From a virus: a DNA stretch of 64,000 nucleotides. A program made the position numbers and the translations under genes. Each line of letters starts with the position of its first letter. Position 1 is the first letter of the stretch. Location: IMG/VR virus record IMGVR_UViG_3300032883_000188, positions 17,807-81,806 of that record. One strand, given 5' to 3'. Below are positions 24,455-33,201 of the stretch, piece by piece. The notes under the pieces were generated by a model. It saw nothing but the letters and a program-made list of their open reading frames with translations, was not told where the DNA came from and did not search any database.

Positions 24455-25255
24455 CTAATTTTGTGGTAGAGCACTCTTTTTAGCGCTCTCTAAAGAAAGG
24501 ATATTTTCAATTGTAGTTAACTCTACGGAAACATCCTTGTATTTATTATCTTCTAGTCCAGACAGCCAGTGTTTTATAAATGACTTGTCCTTGAATTCAA
24601 CCATGCCAGACATGGAAGCAGATAGAAAGATTTTGTAATGAATATAAGTATCCAGCCTTCTGAGACATTTTGTAAATTTCTTCACGCTCATGGAGTAAAC
24701 ATACTCGAGCGTCCAACCTGTGACGATAGAAAGTGAGACGATGTAATCCTCAAGGGAAGCCTGTGTTTCACCGGATATTTTTCTTTTATATTCCTTGGCA
24801 TCATCCAGTGAATCTCTTACCTCTTTGGATACATTTTCATCCGGTATTTCTATGTCATTCTGCAAACAGATTATCTTTTTTAACTCATCATAATCTTTGC
24901 TGTTATATTTCCTGTTTCCAATCGTGAAATACGGTTTTCCTTTTTCATCATAATTGAATCTGGTTATGCTCTTTTCAGGTTCTTTGAATTCATCGGCATT
25001 GTCTTTTAAACAAAGCCCCAAGAGCCTGTCGAACAAAACCAATGGTGCATTCACCTCCGCTTGTTGGGTAAGATAGAACAGGTATTCCAGTTCGGTCATT
25101 GTCAGTATTTTTGCATCTGGAATGCTGTTTTTATCCAGCAAAAAGCATTGCTCATAAGTCATCAGGTTCATATAGTCTTTTAGATATACCGGATATAAGG
25201 TTAAGTCCTTATAAGTAATTGGCAAATCAAAGGTAATGCTGTTTGTAATGTCCAT
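24455..25255 (-). CDS. hypothetical tail-region protein
   Basis: A 266-residue mostly helical protein (ITYKDLTLYPVYLKDYMNLM, EYLFYLTQQAEVNAPLVLFD, LSIVTGWTLEYVYSMSVKKF). It lies between the tail completion and tail tube genes, spaced by 9 and 15 bases. The position and soluble, charged, helical nature fit a non-virion assembly factor as well as a minor tail protein. I do not recognise its family. Confidence 0.5.
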   Translation of the reverse strand: MDITNSITFDLPITYKDLTLYPVYLKDYMNLMTYEQCFLLDKNSIPDAKILTMTELEYLFYLTQQAEVNAPLVLFDRLLGLCLKDNADEFKEPEKSITRFNYDEKGKPYFTIGNRKYNSKDYDELKKIICLQNDIEIPDENVSKEVRDSLDDAKEYKRKISGETQASLEDYIVSLSIVTGWTLEYVYSMSVKKFTKCLRRLDTYIHYKIFLSASMSGMVEFKDKSFIKHWLSGLEDNKYKDVSVELTTIENILSLESAKKSALPQN

Positions 25256-25264
25256 TTTTGTCCC

Positions 25265-25834
25265 TTATGCTGAATAGGTTGAGAAGAATATCTGTTTGCC
25301 TCCAAAGGGTATCTGCCCTGTTGAAATTGCTCTGGAACTCTGGTCAGCCATTTTGTCAAAACTTAAAAGTCCCAAACCCCCGATATCCACACCATTAAAA
25401 AGAGCAAGTAACTCTTCGGTAATCGTATCGACCCGGGTCTGGTAATTTGTCAGGTGGTTTATTTTATAGTGCGCATATACTTCCATGCTAACCTCTATAT
25501 AACCAAGAGTTCTGTTCATGCCAATTGCCCCGTAAGGGCATATCCTTACCATGGCAACTTCTTTTGTTAAAACGTCCGGCTGTTTTACATCCATGAAGAC
25601 ATTAAATTCGGATGTATCTTTTTGTCCAGCATATATCAACGCCCCTTTTTCTACCTGTGTTAAATCTGGTTTACTCCAAGCATCCGGGGTCGTATGTTTT
25701 AACAACTTCCAAATCAATTCATTGTTATCCATCATGTATTTTACACAATTGTAGGATAGTTTTGAAAATTGTCTGAACTTATTATAGGCGTCCTCCCCAA
25801 TGTCGGGGATTGGAATTAGATTAGGCAATGTCAT
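25265..25834 (-). CDS. tail completion / head-tail joining protein (putative)
   Basis: A 189-residue protein of mixed fold containing VRICPYGAIGMNRTLGYIEVS, VDTITEELLALFNGVD and IGGLGLLSFDKM, a plan common to tail terminator or completion proteins that cap the tube. It starts inside the end of the Ig-domain connector gene (14-base overlap) and precedes the tail tube block. The call rests on position and length. Confidence 0.45.
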   Translation of the reverse strand: MTLPNLIPIPDIGEDAYNKFRQFSKLSYNCVKYMMDNNELIWKLLKHTTPDAWSKPDLTQVEKGALIYAGQKDTSEFNVFMDVKQPDVLTKEVAMVRICPYGAIGMNRTLGYIEVSMEVYAHYKINHLTNYQTRVDTITEELLALFNGVDIGGLGLLSFDKMADQSSRAISTGQIPFGGKQIFFSTYSA

Positions 25835-27134
25835 TCAACCACGCTCCTCTCAGATAAATGTCAAACGCTTTTATGTTTGCTCCGCTTGTGCAGGTTATGG
25901 TTAGATAGGAATCAACACATCTCAAAACATTTACGATTGAGAAATGATTACCATCGGTCTCCAAGAACCTGTAACTGGTTGCAGGTACACTGCGCGCATT
26001 TATCGAATAAGTAAAGGTATCTGTTTGTATAGCATTGTCCTCATATAAATAGACAGTGAACGCCTGTGTAACGCCTTCCAAGACATAGTTAATGTTTGGA
26101 TTAAGCACCACATCGTTGTTTATTGCTGGTGTAGCTTTAACTGTTACCGAACAAGTATCGCTTGTCGTGTTGTCTACAATGTTTACAGTAATAGTACAAT
26201 TACCGTTCTTAATAAACGTGACCAAGCCTGTAGCACTTACTGTGGCAATGGTAGTATTACTACTTGTCCATGCAAGTGGTCTTGTAATTGTATCGCCGTT
26301 ATAAGTAACCACTGCGGACAATTGAAATGTATCTGCCACTGCGCCTTCAAGAGCATCCCTGCTGATGGTCAGCGTATAAAGATTCTTATAAACATCCGCA
26401 ATACCATTAACAATATCGTCCAGCGAATCGTTGACAAAGTTTGCCGCTAAATCCAGCGACAAAACGTTGGCACTGCTATTATCAAGGGTTTCCTGATTTT
26501 TAAAATCATTCAAACCTGTTGCCACAACCTTGTAGCAAGTCCAATGCTCACGATTACCGAATAGGAAACGCTGGTTTTCGTTTATAAGATTGGTTCTTTC
26601 GTTAAACTGTGTAAAAATCTTGACGAAGCCCCCGGGTGTCATGAACGGAGAACCGCCTGTGGCATAATCCCTTGGCTCTTTGACCATATATTCGATTGAG
26701 CATGGCTCTATATAATAAGCACCTGTTTTTTCATCAAGCCACCTGAGAGTATTATTGCATCTACGAATAGTTGCTGTACCAGCAAGGTTCTTTATCACTT
26801 CCGTGTTGATGGTAAGCCAGTAGTTGTTATCGAACTTGTAATATTTTCCAAGTTCTATTTCGTGGTCTATATCTCTGAACAGCAAAGACTTCCAGTCATC
26901 CCCCAACTTTAAACCTGTTTCAGCATTAATAAGTGTGGTAATGCGAACATCCATTGGTTGATAAACTTGAGAACCAATAGCTGTTTCTTCCTCTATGTTC
27001 CACCAATCGGAAGAATTGTAAAACTGTTGATTCAAAGTTTCTTGAAACAGGTCAACATATTGCTTCTTCGGGTCTGTGCCTCCCGCTGGTTGAGCGGCTT
27101 GGGAAGCAGGTATGTATTTATAGTTATAGCTCAT
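25821..27134 (-). CDS. head closure/connector protein with BIG2 domain
   Basis: A 437-residue protein. The N-terminal ~235 residues (PKKQYVDLFQETLNQQFYNS, RITTLINAETGLKLGDDW, RDYATGGSPFMTPGGFVKIF) look like a virion connector. Residues ~255-320 form a BIG2-type Ig domain with the characteristic WTSSNTTIATVSATG and GNCTITV elements, and a further beta domain follows. Surface-displayed Ig domains on virion proteins often help host adhesion. It is encoded between a small adaptor and the tail completion gene, so a neck role is probable. Confidence 0.55.
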   Translation of the reverse strand: MSYNYKYIPASQAAQPAGGTDPKKQYVDLFQETLNQQFYNSSDWWNIEEETAIGSQVYQPMDVRITTLINAETGLKLGDDWKSLLFRDIDHEIELGKYYKFDNNYWLTINTEVIKNLAGTATIRRCNNTLRWLDEKTGAYYIEPCSIEYMVKEPRDYATGGSPFMTPGGFVKIFTQFNERTNLINENQRFLFGNREHWTCYKVVATGLNDFKNQETLDNSSANVLSLDLAANFVNDSLDDIVNGIADVYKNLYTLTISRDALEGAVADTFQLSAVVTYNGDTITRPLAWTSSNTTIATVSATGLVTFIKNGNCTITVNIVDNTTSDTCSVTVKATPAINNDVVLNPNINYVLEGVTQAFTVYLYEDNAIQTDTFTYSINARSVPATSYRFLETDGNHFSIVNVLRCVDSYLTITCTSGANIKAFDIYLRGAWLNDIA

Positions 27135-27136
27135 GG

Positions 27137-27592
27137 TTAGCCCCCAAATTCTTGATTACGCCATTCGTCCCAAGTGACTCTTTTATAGCCATAATCCTGT
27201 AACAGTTGAGAGCACTGTTCTTTGATAACATTCAAATATGAAGCTTTTTCCCTTAGGTTCATTGACTCGGAAGCAACCTTAAAGTCCCTATCCGTGACAT
27301 GCAGGTTCATTTGAGTTATATCATTTACATTCTTTTGTAACCAATACTTCATCATCAGGGTAGCTAGTATGATTTTATTCTCTCTGGTCAAAATAACGGT
27401 AAACAAGCCCGTCTCTTCGTCATAATCTAAAGCTTGGTCGCATATGCTGAACTCAGCAATTGAGTATTCCAGCCATGCTTGAAGATAATTTTCGAAATCT
27501 GGTTCTGAGGTATTGAAGAGGTCAATTAACCTGTAGTCATTAACGAGTTGCATGAAGAGGTCATAGACCTCGCTTACATAAGTATTTGCCAT
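27137..27592 (-). CDS. head-tail adaptor-like protein
   Basis: A 151-residue helical protein (VYDLFMQLVNDYRLIDLFNT, NKIILATLMMKYWLQKNVND, LREKASYLNVIKEQCSQLL) with the size and helix content of head-tail connector (gp6-like) adaptors. It lies two bases before the Ig-domain connector start and downstream of the 212-residue head gene. CGGAGGGT-type site is upstream. Assignment is from position and overall character. Confidence 0.5.
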   Translation of the reverse strand: MANTYVSEVYDLFMQLVNDYRLIDLFNTSEPDFENYLQAWLEYSIAEFSICDQALDYDEETGLFTVILTRENKIILATLMMKYWLQKNVNDITQMNLHVTDRDFKVASESMNLREKASYLNVIKEQCSQLLQDYGYKRVTWDEWRNQEFGG

Positions 27593-27625
27593 CAGACCCT
27601 CCTTTCTTCAATTATCAAATATGTA

Positions 27626-27643
27626 GGGCGGGTTACCCCGCCC
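27626..27643 (-). repeat. intergenic GC hairpin, second copy
   Basis: Identical to the 23294-23311 hairpin: GGGCGGG / CCCGCCC, 4-base loop. It follows the stop of the 212-residue head-region gene. Confidence 0.6.
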
Positions 27644-27655
27644 ATTTTATTTGGT

Positions 27656-28294
27656 TTATTCTCTTGTTGGTTCTTGTATTGGGGCTGATTCAGGAGATAT
27701 TAAAAATCTACCGTCCTCTACCTTTTCCATTATCTTAACGCCGGAAGCACGACTGAGTTTGTCGATAATATTCAAATCAATACTGTTTGGGTATTGAATA
27801 AGTTTGCTTACGACCAAATCAATGATGACGCTCTTTTGCTTATCGTTAGCGGAAGTATAGAGTGCTACAGTCTCAGAAGACCCTTCAAGAATTTGTTCGA
27901 TTTTTTCCTTGGTGAGAAGTTTATTGTACGCCTCGTCAAGTCCATGGATACGAACGACCTTCGGGTTAAGGATGATAAAATAACCGTTTTTTAGGAATTC
28001 AGCATTAACTTCAATGATATCTACCAAATCCGAATATATTATTCTTTTAACTTGATAAAGATTATCGAACCTGTAAACTTTACCCTGCCCTCTTTCACGA
28101 GTGCATAAGTTAAGACGCCAGCCCAATAAGCTCATTACCTTGATATATTCAGTTTGACCGACAACAAGGTTATCTTCTTTGTCAAGACTTTCCTTGCTTT
28201 CATATACTGCCAATCTGTCTTCCAGTTCTTTCACGTAAGCGTTGTGGTCATTGCCAGCCGCTACTTTTTTAGTACCATTAGTACTTCTAGCCAT
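27656..28294 (-). CDS. hypothetical head-region protein
   Basis: A 212-residue protein immediately downstream of the major capsid gene. It has a basic N-terminus, a helix YVKELEDRLAVYESKESLDK, a mixed core (RFDNLYQVKRIIYSDLVDII) and a proline-rich end (PESAPIQEPTRE). This location normally encodes a head completion or N-terminal-extension protein. It is bracketed by two intergenic hairpins, suggesting separate mRNA control. No family recognised. Confidence 0.5.
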   Translation of the reverse strand: MARSTNGTKKVAAGNDHNAYVKELEDRLAVYESKESLDKEDNLVVGQTEYIKVMSLLGWRLNLCTRERGQGKVYRFDNLYQVKRIIYSDLVDIIEVNAEFLKNGYFIILNPKVVRIHGLDEAYNKLLTKEKIEQILEGSSETVALYTSANDKQKSVIIDLVVSKLIQYPNSIDLNIIDKLSRASGVKIMEKVEDGRFLISPESAPIQEPTRE

Positions 28295-28317
28295 TTTAAA
28301 CTCCTTGGTTTATGAAA

Positions 28318-28338
28318 GGGCTGGCATTTCGCCAGCCC
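28318..28338 (-). terminator. hairpin after major capsid gene
   Basis: Minus-strand stem GGGCTGGC / GCCAGCCC with a 5-base loop, then CTTTCATAAA. It directly follows the capsid gene stop and may be a leaky terminator or RNA-stabilising structure. Confidence 0.6.
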
Positions 28339-28352
28339 CATTCATTATAAAA

Positions 28353-29492
28353 TTAAGCAATATTAATTCTTGCACCAACAGCGTTGGTTGCAATAGCAGA
28401 ACCCCAAGACTTAGTTAAAGTAGAGGTCTGTAGTAAGTTTGCATTTGCATATACATCCGTGGTGTAAGCAAGGGTGCTTCCTTCCAATACTGCCTTTACA
28501 AGTTTCTGTGAAGAAGGAGAGATGATGTAAATATCAGTATCAGAAAGCTTCAGTGCAAATGGGTTAGTCCAATCGGCAATCTGTGGGATAACCATAAGGT
28601 CAACACCAGCAAGAGTGCGGATATAGCCAATCTTCAGGTATTCGCTTTCAACATCATAACGATAGTTAGCATCGTTAGGGAATACGGTAGAAAGGGCATT
28701 CAGTGTGCCAATAGCAATAGCCTTAGCGCCACCATTCCATGCGGTAACTTTCTGTGAAAGATTGACGAAATCGGACTGTGTATAACCAGTTACCTGTAAA
28801 CCAGTTACAGCGGTAGAGCTAAGAGCCGCCATAGCGGTTGTGAAGGTGCTGTATACATCGTATGTAAAGGCAAGTTCCATAGAGCGAACAACCTTGGCTA
28901 CGAATTCGGCAAGGGATTCCTTACCAGCAAGAACACGGTAGAGTGAAACACCAACGGTGATTTCACGTGGCTCAGGATTGATGACAACCTGCCCCTTGAA
29001 CTGCTTGCGCATTTCGGTAGAGCGCTTGCCACGACCAGCCTTGCTTACTACGAACAAATCACGAGGCTCAACATCGAATGCGGCAGAATCGCCCCATCCG
29101 ATTGCACGTACATCACTGTACATGCCGATGCTCTCGATGATACTTTCAGGCAAAATCATGTCCACCATTGCAGAAACGATGGCGAAGGTAGCCCACTTCA
29201 ACATAGGGTGTGAAGCCCATGTTTCCAGAGGGAACTCGGCAAAGTTTGTAACATTGGCGATACGCATAACTTCGCGCTTGAAAGCGGCGTTCATAGCCTC
29301 TTCCTTCTCAGCGAATGAGATGGAGACAACCTCGCCCTTATCGTTTACGGTTGTGGTCTGGAATTCAAGGTTCTTCGCCTTCTCGTTGATAGTGCGATAC
29401 TGATTCCAGTAATCACGGAACTGCTTGTAAACTCCAAGATGCTCTTCACCACCTGCGAACAATACTACGTTTGCGGGAATTTTATAAGACAT
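28353..29492 (-). CDS. major capsid protein
   Basis: A 379-residue protein; the start at MSYKIPANV is preferred over an upstream codon because AGGAGGAAAAATACA precedes it. Long N-terminal helical region (QFRDYWNQYRTINEKAKN), then the HK97-like core with the P-domain/E-loop style VVINPEPREITVGVSLYRVLAG, ELAFTYDVYSTFTTAMAAL helix and AGVDLMVIPQIADWTNPFAL. Location after the prohead protease and two small paralogues and before head completion genes is classic. Identity rests on gene order and general fold features; it lacks a unique short motif. Confidence 0.75.
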   Translation of the reverse strand: MSYKIPANVVLFAGGEEHLGVYKQFRDYWNQYRTINEKAKNLEFQTTTVNDKGEVVSISFAEKEEAMNAAFKREVMRIANVTNFAEFPLETWASHPMLKWATFAIVSAMVDMILPESIIESIGMYSDVRAIGWGDSAAFDVEPRDLFVVSKAGRGKRSTEMRKQFKGQVVINPEPREITVGVSLYRVLAGKESLAEFVAKVVRSMELAFTYDVYSTFTTAMAALSSTAVTGLQVTGYTQSDFVNLSQKVTAWNGGAKAIAIGTLNALSTVFPNDANYRYDVESEYLKIGYIRTLAGVDLMVIPQIADWTNPFALKLSDTDIYIISPSSQKLVKAVLEGSTLAYTTDVYANANLLQTSTLTKSWGSAIATNAVGARINIA

Positions 29493-29520
29493 TGTATTTT
29501 TCCTCCTATATGAATTTTGA

Positions 29521-30075
29521 TTAAAGACCCACAACTTCCATCGTGTAAGCGAGTAGGCGTTGTTCGTCTATAGCACCAGTAGCAATACTGATGTAATCGG
29601 TTGATAAATATTTGACAGAAAGTACAGAGGCGGTTTGAGAAGCACCCCATACGAATTTCCACTGTCCGTTCGTTGCATTTCCGTGGGTATTTCCAGCCCC
29701 ACCCTTTGCACCCGTGAAGCAATCTGAACTCATTAACAAAATGTCATGAAGTTGTGGCAGAAATGCTGTAAATACATAGCGGGATGAACCGCTTGTTGCA
29801 GGTACAAGGAAGTTACGAACATCAGGGTCTAACCCACGATAGTTACCTGTCCTGACAAGTTCAGGCTCGTAAGCCATCCAAAGGTCAGTCAAATGTGAGC
29901 CAGCCGCGGCTGGTTGTGTGGCAACCCATACTTCGCTTTCATCTGCAACAGCAGACTTGGTAAGCAGAGCCATGATATTGCCATTTTCTACTGCCGTTGC
30001 ACAATATGCGGAACGTACCCAAGCATCTACGTTACTTGCGGCAATAAGTTTTGGGATAATAACACCATAAGCCAT
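29521..30075 (-). CDS. capsid-associated (decoration-like) protein, paralogue B
   Basis: A 184-residue protein homologous to the adjacent 179-residue protein. Shared blocks: an N-terminal IPKLIAASNVDAWVRSA-like segment, NGNIMALL, EVWVATQP, LTDLWMAYEPELVRTGNYRG and LDPDVRNF, LHDI, and a C-terminal AIDEQRLLAYTMEVV. The pair lies between the protease/scaffold and the major capsid gene, where decoration or cement proteins are often encoded. High alanine and threonine content and no catalytic motif fit a structural role. Confidence 0.6.
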   Translation of the reverse strand: MAYGVIIPKLIAASNVDAWVRSAYCATAVENGNIMALLTKSAVADESEVWVATQPAAAGSHLTDLWMAYEPELVRTGNYRGLDPDVRNFLVPATSGSSRYVFTAFLPQLHDILLMSSDCFTGAKGGAGNTHGNATNGQWKFVWGASQTASVLSVKYLSTDYISIATGAIDEQRLLAYTMEVVGL

Positions 30076-30107
30076 TAAATTTTCCTCCTTAGATTATTGA
30101 GTCGCCG

Positions 30108-30647
30108 TTATACGTGAACGACTTCGAATTGATAGGCTACTATGCGCTGAGTATCGATACCACCAGTACCCAAGCTAAAGTAGGTTTTCTTTAAATACTG
30201 CGCCGCAAAAATGCTTGAGCCAGCGCTCGCCGCCCATTCCATTTTTACACCACTTGCATCAGTACAGTTAACAAAAGCGCTTTCCGCTCCTGTGCCTGTT
30301 GCCAAACCATCACCAGTAATGGTGAATATGTCGTGAGCACGTGGTTGATAGATTGACATAATTCTAGTTGCTTTAACATAGAAGTTACGTACGTCAGGGT
30401 CAAGACCGCGATAGTTGCTAGTCCAGACAAGTTCAGGGTCATAGACCATCCAAACATCTGTCAGTCCAGCGCCTACAGACGGAGCAATTGCTGTCCAGAC
30501 TTCTTTCTGTCCAGCGGCTACACCATAGGTGCTCAAAAGAACAATGTTGCCATTGTCCAAGTCCACCGCAGATACAGCAGAACGATTCAATGAATCAATA
30601 TTCGTTGCGGCAATCTGGTTGGGAACTAAAATTGCATGAGTTGCCAT
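30108..30647 (-). CDS. capsid-associated (decoration-like) protein, paralogue A
   Basis: A 179-residue protein that aligns along its length with the next gene: LVPNQIAATNIDSLNRSA, GNIVLLSTYG, EVWTAIAP, LTDVWMVYDPELVWTSNYRG, LDPDVRNFYV, RAHDIFTIT and GIDTQRIVAYQFEVVHV. A recent-looking duplication has given two strongly diverged copies, possibly occupying different capsid positions. Each has its own AGGAGG. Function as head decoration is inferred from position. Confidence 0.6.
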   Translation of the reverse strand: MATHAILVPNQIAATNIDSLNRSAVSAVDLDNGNIVLLSTYGVAAGQKEVWTAIAPSVGAGLTDVWMVYDPELVWTSNYRGLDPDVRNFYVKATRIMSIYQPRAHDIFTITGDGLATGTGAESAFVNCTDASGVKMEWAASAGSSIFAAQYLKKTYFSLGTGGIDTQRIVAYQFEVVHV

Positions 30648-30665
30648 TGTTTATTTTCCTCCTTG

Positions 30666-32492
30666 TTAGTCTTTCTTAGTACCCGCCCAAATATCATTCT
30701 GAGGTGCAGGAATCTTTGTAGTAAATGGTAAACCCATTCTTACAATTTTTTCTTCGCCCTTAGCGGGTTGCTTTACGGCGAAATCGTACACTTTAGCCTT
30801 GCACTCGTTTTTCCAAGCGTCAATCTCAGCATAGGAGAATTTTTCAGCACTTGCGCGCATTTCAGCCATGGTCTCATCAGGAATAACGACTTTTTCAGCC
30901 ATTTCCTTTAAGCACATTTCGACTTCTTCTTTCTTTTGATTGGCTTCGGCATCTGCCTTGTACTTCCTGAGTTGCGCCATTTCCTCTTCTTGCTTTGCGA
31001 ACTTGGCGCTCAACTTGCACATCTTGGCATACATTGCGGACATGATGCTGGCAGGATTGCAGTATTCTTTAGCCATTTCTTCCTTGGCTTCGGCATACTT
31101 GGCAACCATTTCCGCGTTATCATCCGTCTCTGCTTCCAAATAGGCAAGCATAGCCGCAACATCCAGATAAGCATCCAAAGACATGCGCTTCATGGATGGC
31201 TTATCTTTCATTTCATCACCATCCGGTTCAGCTTCCATCTTCTCTTCCTTATCTTCTTTCTTTTCTTCCTCAGGAGATTCGGTTTTTTCTTCCTCGGGGT
31301 CTTCTCCCTTCTCTTCGGGAGCGGCGGCTTCCAGTTTCTCTTCTTCCGCCATTTCTTCCTTTGGTTTTACTTCTTCCGCCATCTCTTCTTTTTCCTTATC
31401 GGACATACTTTCCTCCTTGTTTTTCTTTACCCACTTGCCATCTACAACTTTGTGAGTTTTCTTAAAGCTAGAAATGGCAACAGCCCATCCGTTTACCTTG
31501 TCGGTTGTGCCAACGGCATCGGCTTGTTTTGCTATTTCATTGGCTTGCCCTAAAGTAATCGGAGGGGTAATACCCTTTAAAGCAGGGTTAATTTCACTTA
31601 CATTTTTATAGGGCATTGTAAGTAATCCTCCTTCGCCAAAGTAGCTTTGGCTAGAATCAATTTTTTCAATGGCATCAAAAATATCCTTGCTCCACAACGC
31701 GCCTTCCTTGCCGCCAAAAAAGTTGACACGAGTATCAACTGGCTTGCTAAAGAATTTAACCATCTGGCGCACAATTGTAGGAGTTACTTTTTCATTTGTT
31801 GCCAGATATTCAGCCATTGCCAAAGAAACAGATGTTGCTTTTATGCTATTACTGTGATGTAATTCCAAAGCCATCTGCACGTTTTTCTTCACATCCTCGG
31901 GAATAGCAAAGTCAATGCCTTCATATTTTGCAAATTCCTTATTATAGGCATCTTTGTATTCCTTAGAGAATTGAAGAACGGTAGCCTTTGCCATGGGAAT
32001 GGCGGGAGTTACGAACGTACCCAATACCGTCACTGCTTCGAACCTGTAGTCTTTCAACTCGATAAGGTTACCCTGCATTTGGGCGGAATCCAGTACATTC
32101 ATTTCAACACTGACGGGTTTTTCCCCGTCCCTCTTGAAGAAATCCAAGAGTTTACCGCTGTATCTTTTCCAAACATAGGACAAGACACTCAGCATGGTTC
32201 TACCATCGTCCATCTTTCTGCTCTTTATCTCTGTATCCTGAGGAATAAACCCGCATGGGGCTTCCTCAGGGTCATGTGTGCCTATATCATCCAATATCGG
32301 GTCATACTTCCAAACAACCGGGCAATTTTTAATTGTATCGGCTGTTTTCAGTAATGTCTCTTCGGAAACATAAGTATCATGTTTGTTCTTTCCAGAGGCA
32401 AAGAAATCCAAGGAAAGAAGGGCAAAGCTAGAGTCCGGGTTTTCATTTACGAGTTCTGCATTGCTAATTGTAAAACTAAGTTTTTGGGTCAA
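30666..32492 (-). CDS. prohead protease with fused scaffold domain
   Basis: A 608-residue protein starting at TTG (AGGAGGTAATTCTA upstream decides this). The N-terminal ~170 residues match the prohead-protease/U35-like plan: FALLSLDFFASGKNKHDTYVSEE, NCPVVWKYDP, EAPCGFIPQDTEI, and KPVSVEMNVLD. A middle domain near residues 300-345 (NGWAVAISSFKKTH) resembles XkdF-type putative serine protease segments. Residues ~355-430 are a very acidic Glu/Lys/Met repeat, then a long helical region ending ~580: a scaffold-like tail. The protease would mature the capsid and degrade its own scaffold. Confidence 0.7.
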   Translation of the reverse strand: MTQKLSFTISNAELVNENPDSSFALLSLDFFASGKNKHDTYVSEETLLKTADTIKNCPVVWKYDPILDDIGTHDPEEAPCGFIPQDTEIKSRKMDDGRTMLSVLSYVWKRYSGKLLDFFKRDGEKPVSVEMNVLDSAQMQGNLIELKDYRFEAVTVLGTFVTPAIPMAKATVLQFSKEYKDAYNKEFAKYEGIDFAIPEDVKKNVQMALELHHSNSIKATSVSLAMAEYLATNEKVTPTIVRQMVKFFSKPVDTRVNFFGGKEGALWSKDIFDAIEKIDSSQSYFGEGGLLTMPYKNVSEINPALKGITPPITLGQANEIAKQADAVGTTDKVNGWAVAISSFKKTHKVVDGKWVKKNKEESMSDKEKEEMAEEVKPKEEMAEEEKLEAAAPEEKGEDPEEEKTESPEEEKKEDKEEKMEAEPDGDEMKDKPSMKRMSLDAYLDVAAMLAYLEAETDDNAEMVAKYAEAKEEMAKEYCNPASIMSAMYAKMCKLSAKFAKQEEEMAQLRKYKADAEANQKKEEVEMCLKEMAEKVVIPDETMAEMRASAEKFSYAEIDAWKNECKAKVYDFAVKQPAKGEEKIVRMGLPFTTKIPAPQNDIWAGTKKD

Positions 32493-32509
32493 TAGAATTA
32501 CCTCCTTTC

Positions 32510-32707
32510 CTACAATATTTTTTCAGAAACAGAAATCCAAATAGGTACTTCTTCCAGTGCCTTTTCTAGCGCAGTTGTTTTAGCGAAGTACCATATGTTT
32601 CCCTCCCGGGCAAGCAGGGGAAGATTCTTATTATATATCAGAAATCTGGCAAGATGTTTTTTGCAAGCATATTTTTTAGGGATGGTCTCGGGGTTTGTTA
32701 TATACAT
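32510..32707 (-). CDS. hypothetical small basic protein
   Basis: A 65-residue protein (ITNPETIPKKYACKKHLARF, LPLLAREGNIWYFAKT, VPIWISVSEKIL) with a short beta-helix pattern as seen in small phage proteins that carry a Lys-His-rich head. It lies between the ferritin-like gene (8 bases upstream) and the protease gene. Only a weak ribosome binding site (GTAGGG) is visible. Function unknown. Confidence 0.5.
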   Translation of the reverse strand: MYITNPETIPKKYACKKHLARFLIYNKNLPLLAREGNIWYFAKTTALEKALEEVPIWISVSEKIL

Positions 32708-32715
32708 ATTCTACC

Positions 32716-33201
32716 CTACTTTTGTCCGTCCCAAACCATGACCTTGAACCAATCTGTACCACAGATTTGAGCATGGTCGTTCCAATCCATTGCCTCTTCG
32801 TATTCAGCCTGTTGCAATAAAAGCATCTGGCGCATACGTTCTTCAACAACCGGATTGCCATCGTCTATCGCTTGCCTTTTAATTTCATCAAGGGAGGTCG
32901 TAGTGATTATCTCCCTTTCCAAATATGCGCTGGCGATATCGGTTACAAAACCGATGCGCAGGATAACTTCATCAACCCTGTGTAACATCACAGGTGCATT
33001 TAAATCCGTCAACAAATTATAAATAATCAGAGAGTGCCCGGTCTCTTCCTCGTGTTGCTGTTCAAAATGCTTGGCGAGATTATTGAAGCCCCTGTTTTTA
33101 AGGTCAGCGGCAATAAACAAATAGATATTCGCATTATATTTTTCTGCCGCTAATTGCTGACAGAGTGATGCGCATAGACCATCATTAATTAATTTTATCA
33201 T
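32716..33201 (-). CDS. ferritin-like diiron-type protein
   Basis: A 161-residue four-helix protein with ferritin-like ligands in order: E20 on helix A (LAAEKYNANIYLF), the E53xxH56 pair on helix B (HFEQQHEEETGHSLIIYNLL), glutamates near 95-97 (AYLEREII) and a further QQAEYEEA on helix D. The segment LKNRGFNNLAKHFEQQHEE is very like the ferritin family pattern in which helix B follows a short turn. It would store or oxidise iron, or be a structural derivative. It overlaps the portal stop by 4 bases with AGGAGG before its ATG, so it is expressed with head genes. A role in the virion or in oxidative protection is unknown. Confidence 0.65.
   Translation of the reverse strand: MIKLINDGLCASLCQQLAAEKYNANIYLFIAADLKNRGFNNLAKHFEQQHEEETGHSLIIYNLLTDLNAPVMLHRVDEVILRIGFVTDIASAYLEREIITTTSLDEIKRQAIDDGNPVVEERMRQMLLLQQAEYEEAMDWNDHAQICGTDWFKVMVWDGQK

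Noticed and set aside
22436-25255. Programmed frameshift between tail chaperone genes
   Set aside because: I looked for a slippery heptamer and overlapping extension frame at the gene ends and did not find a convincing one.
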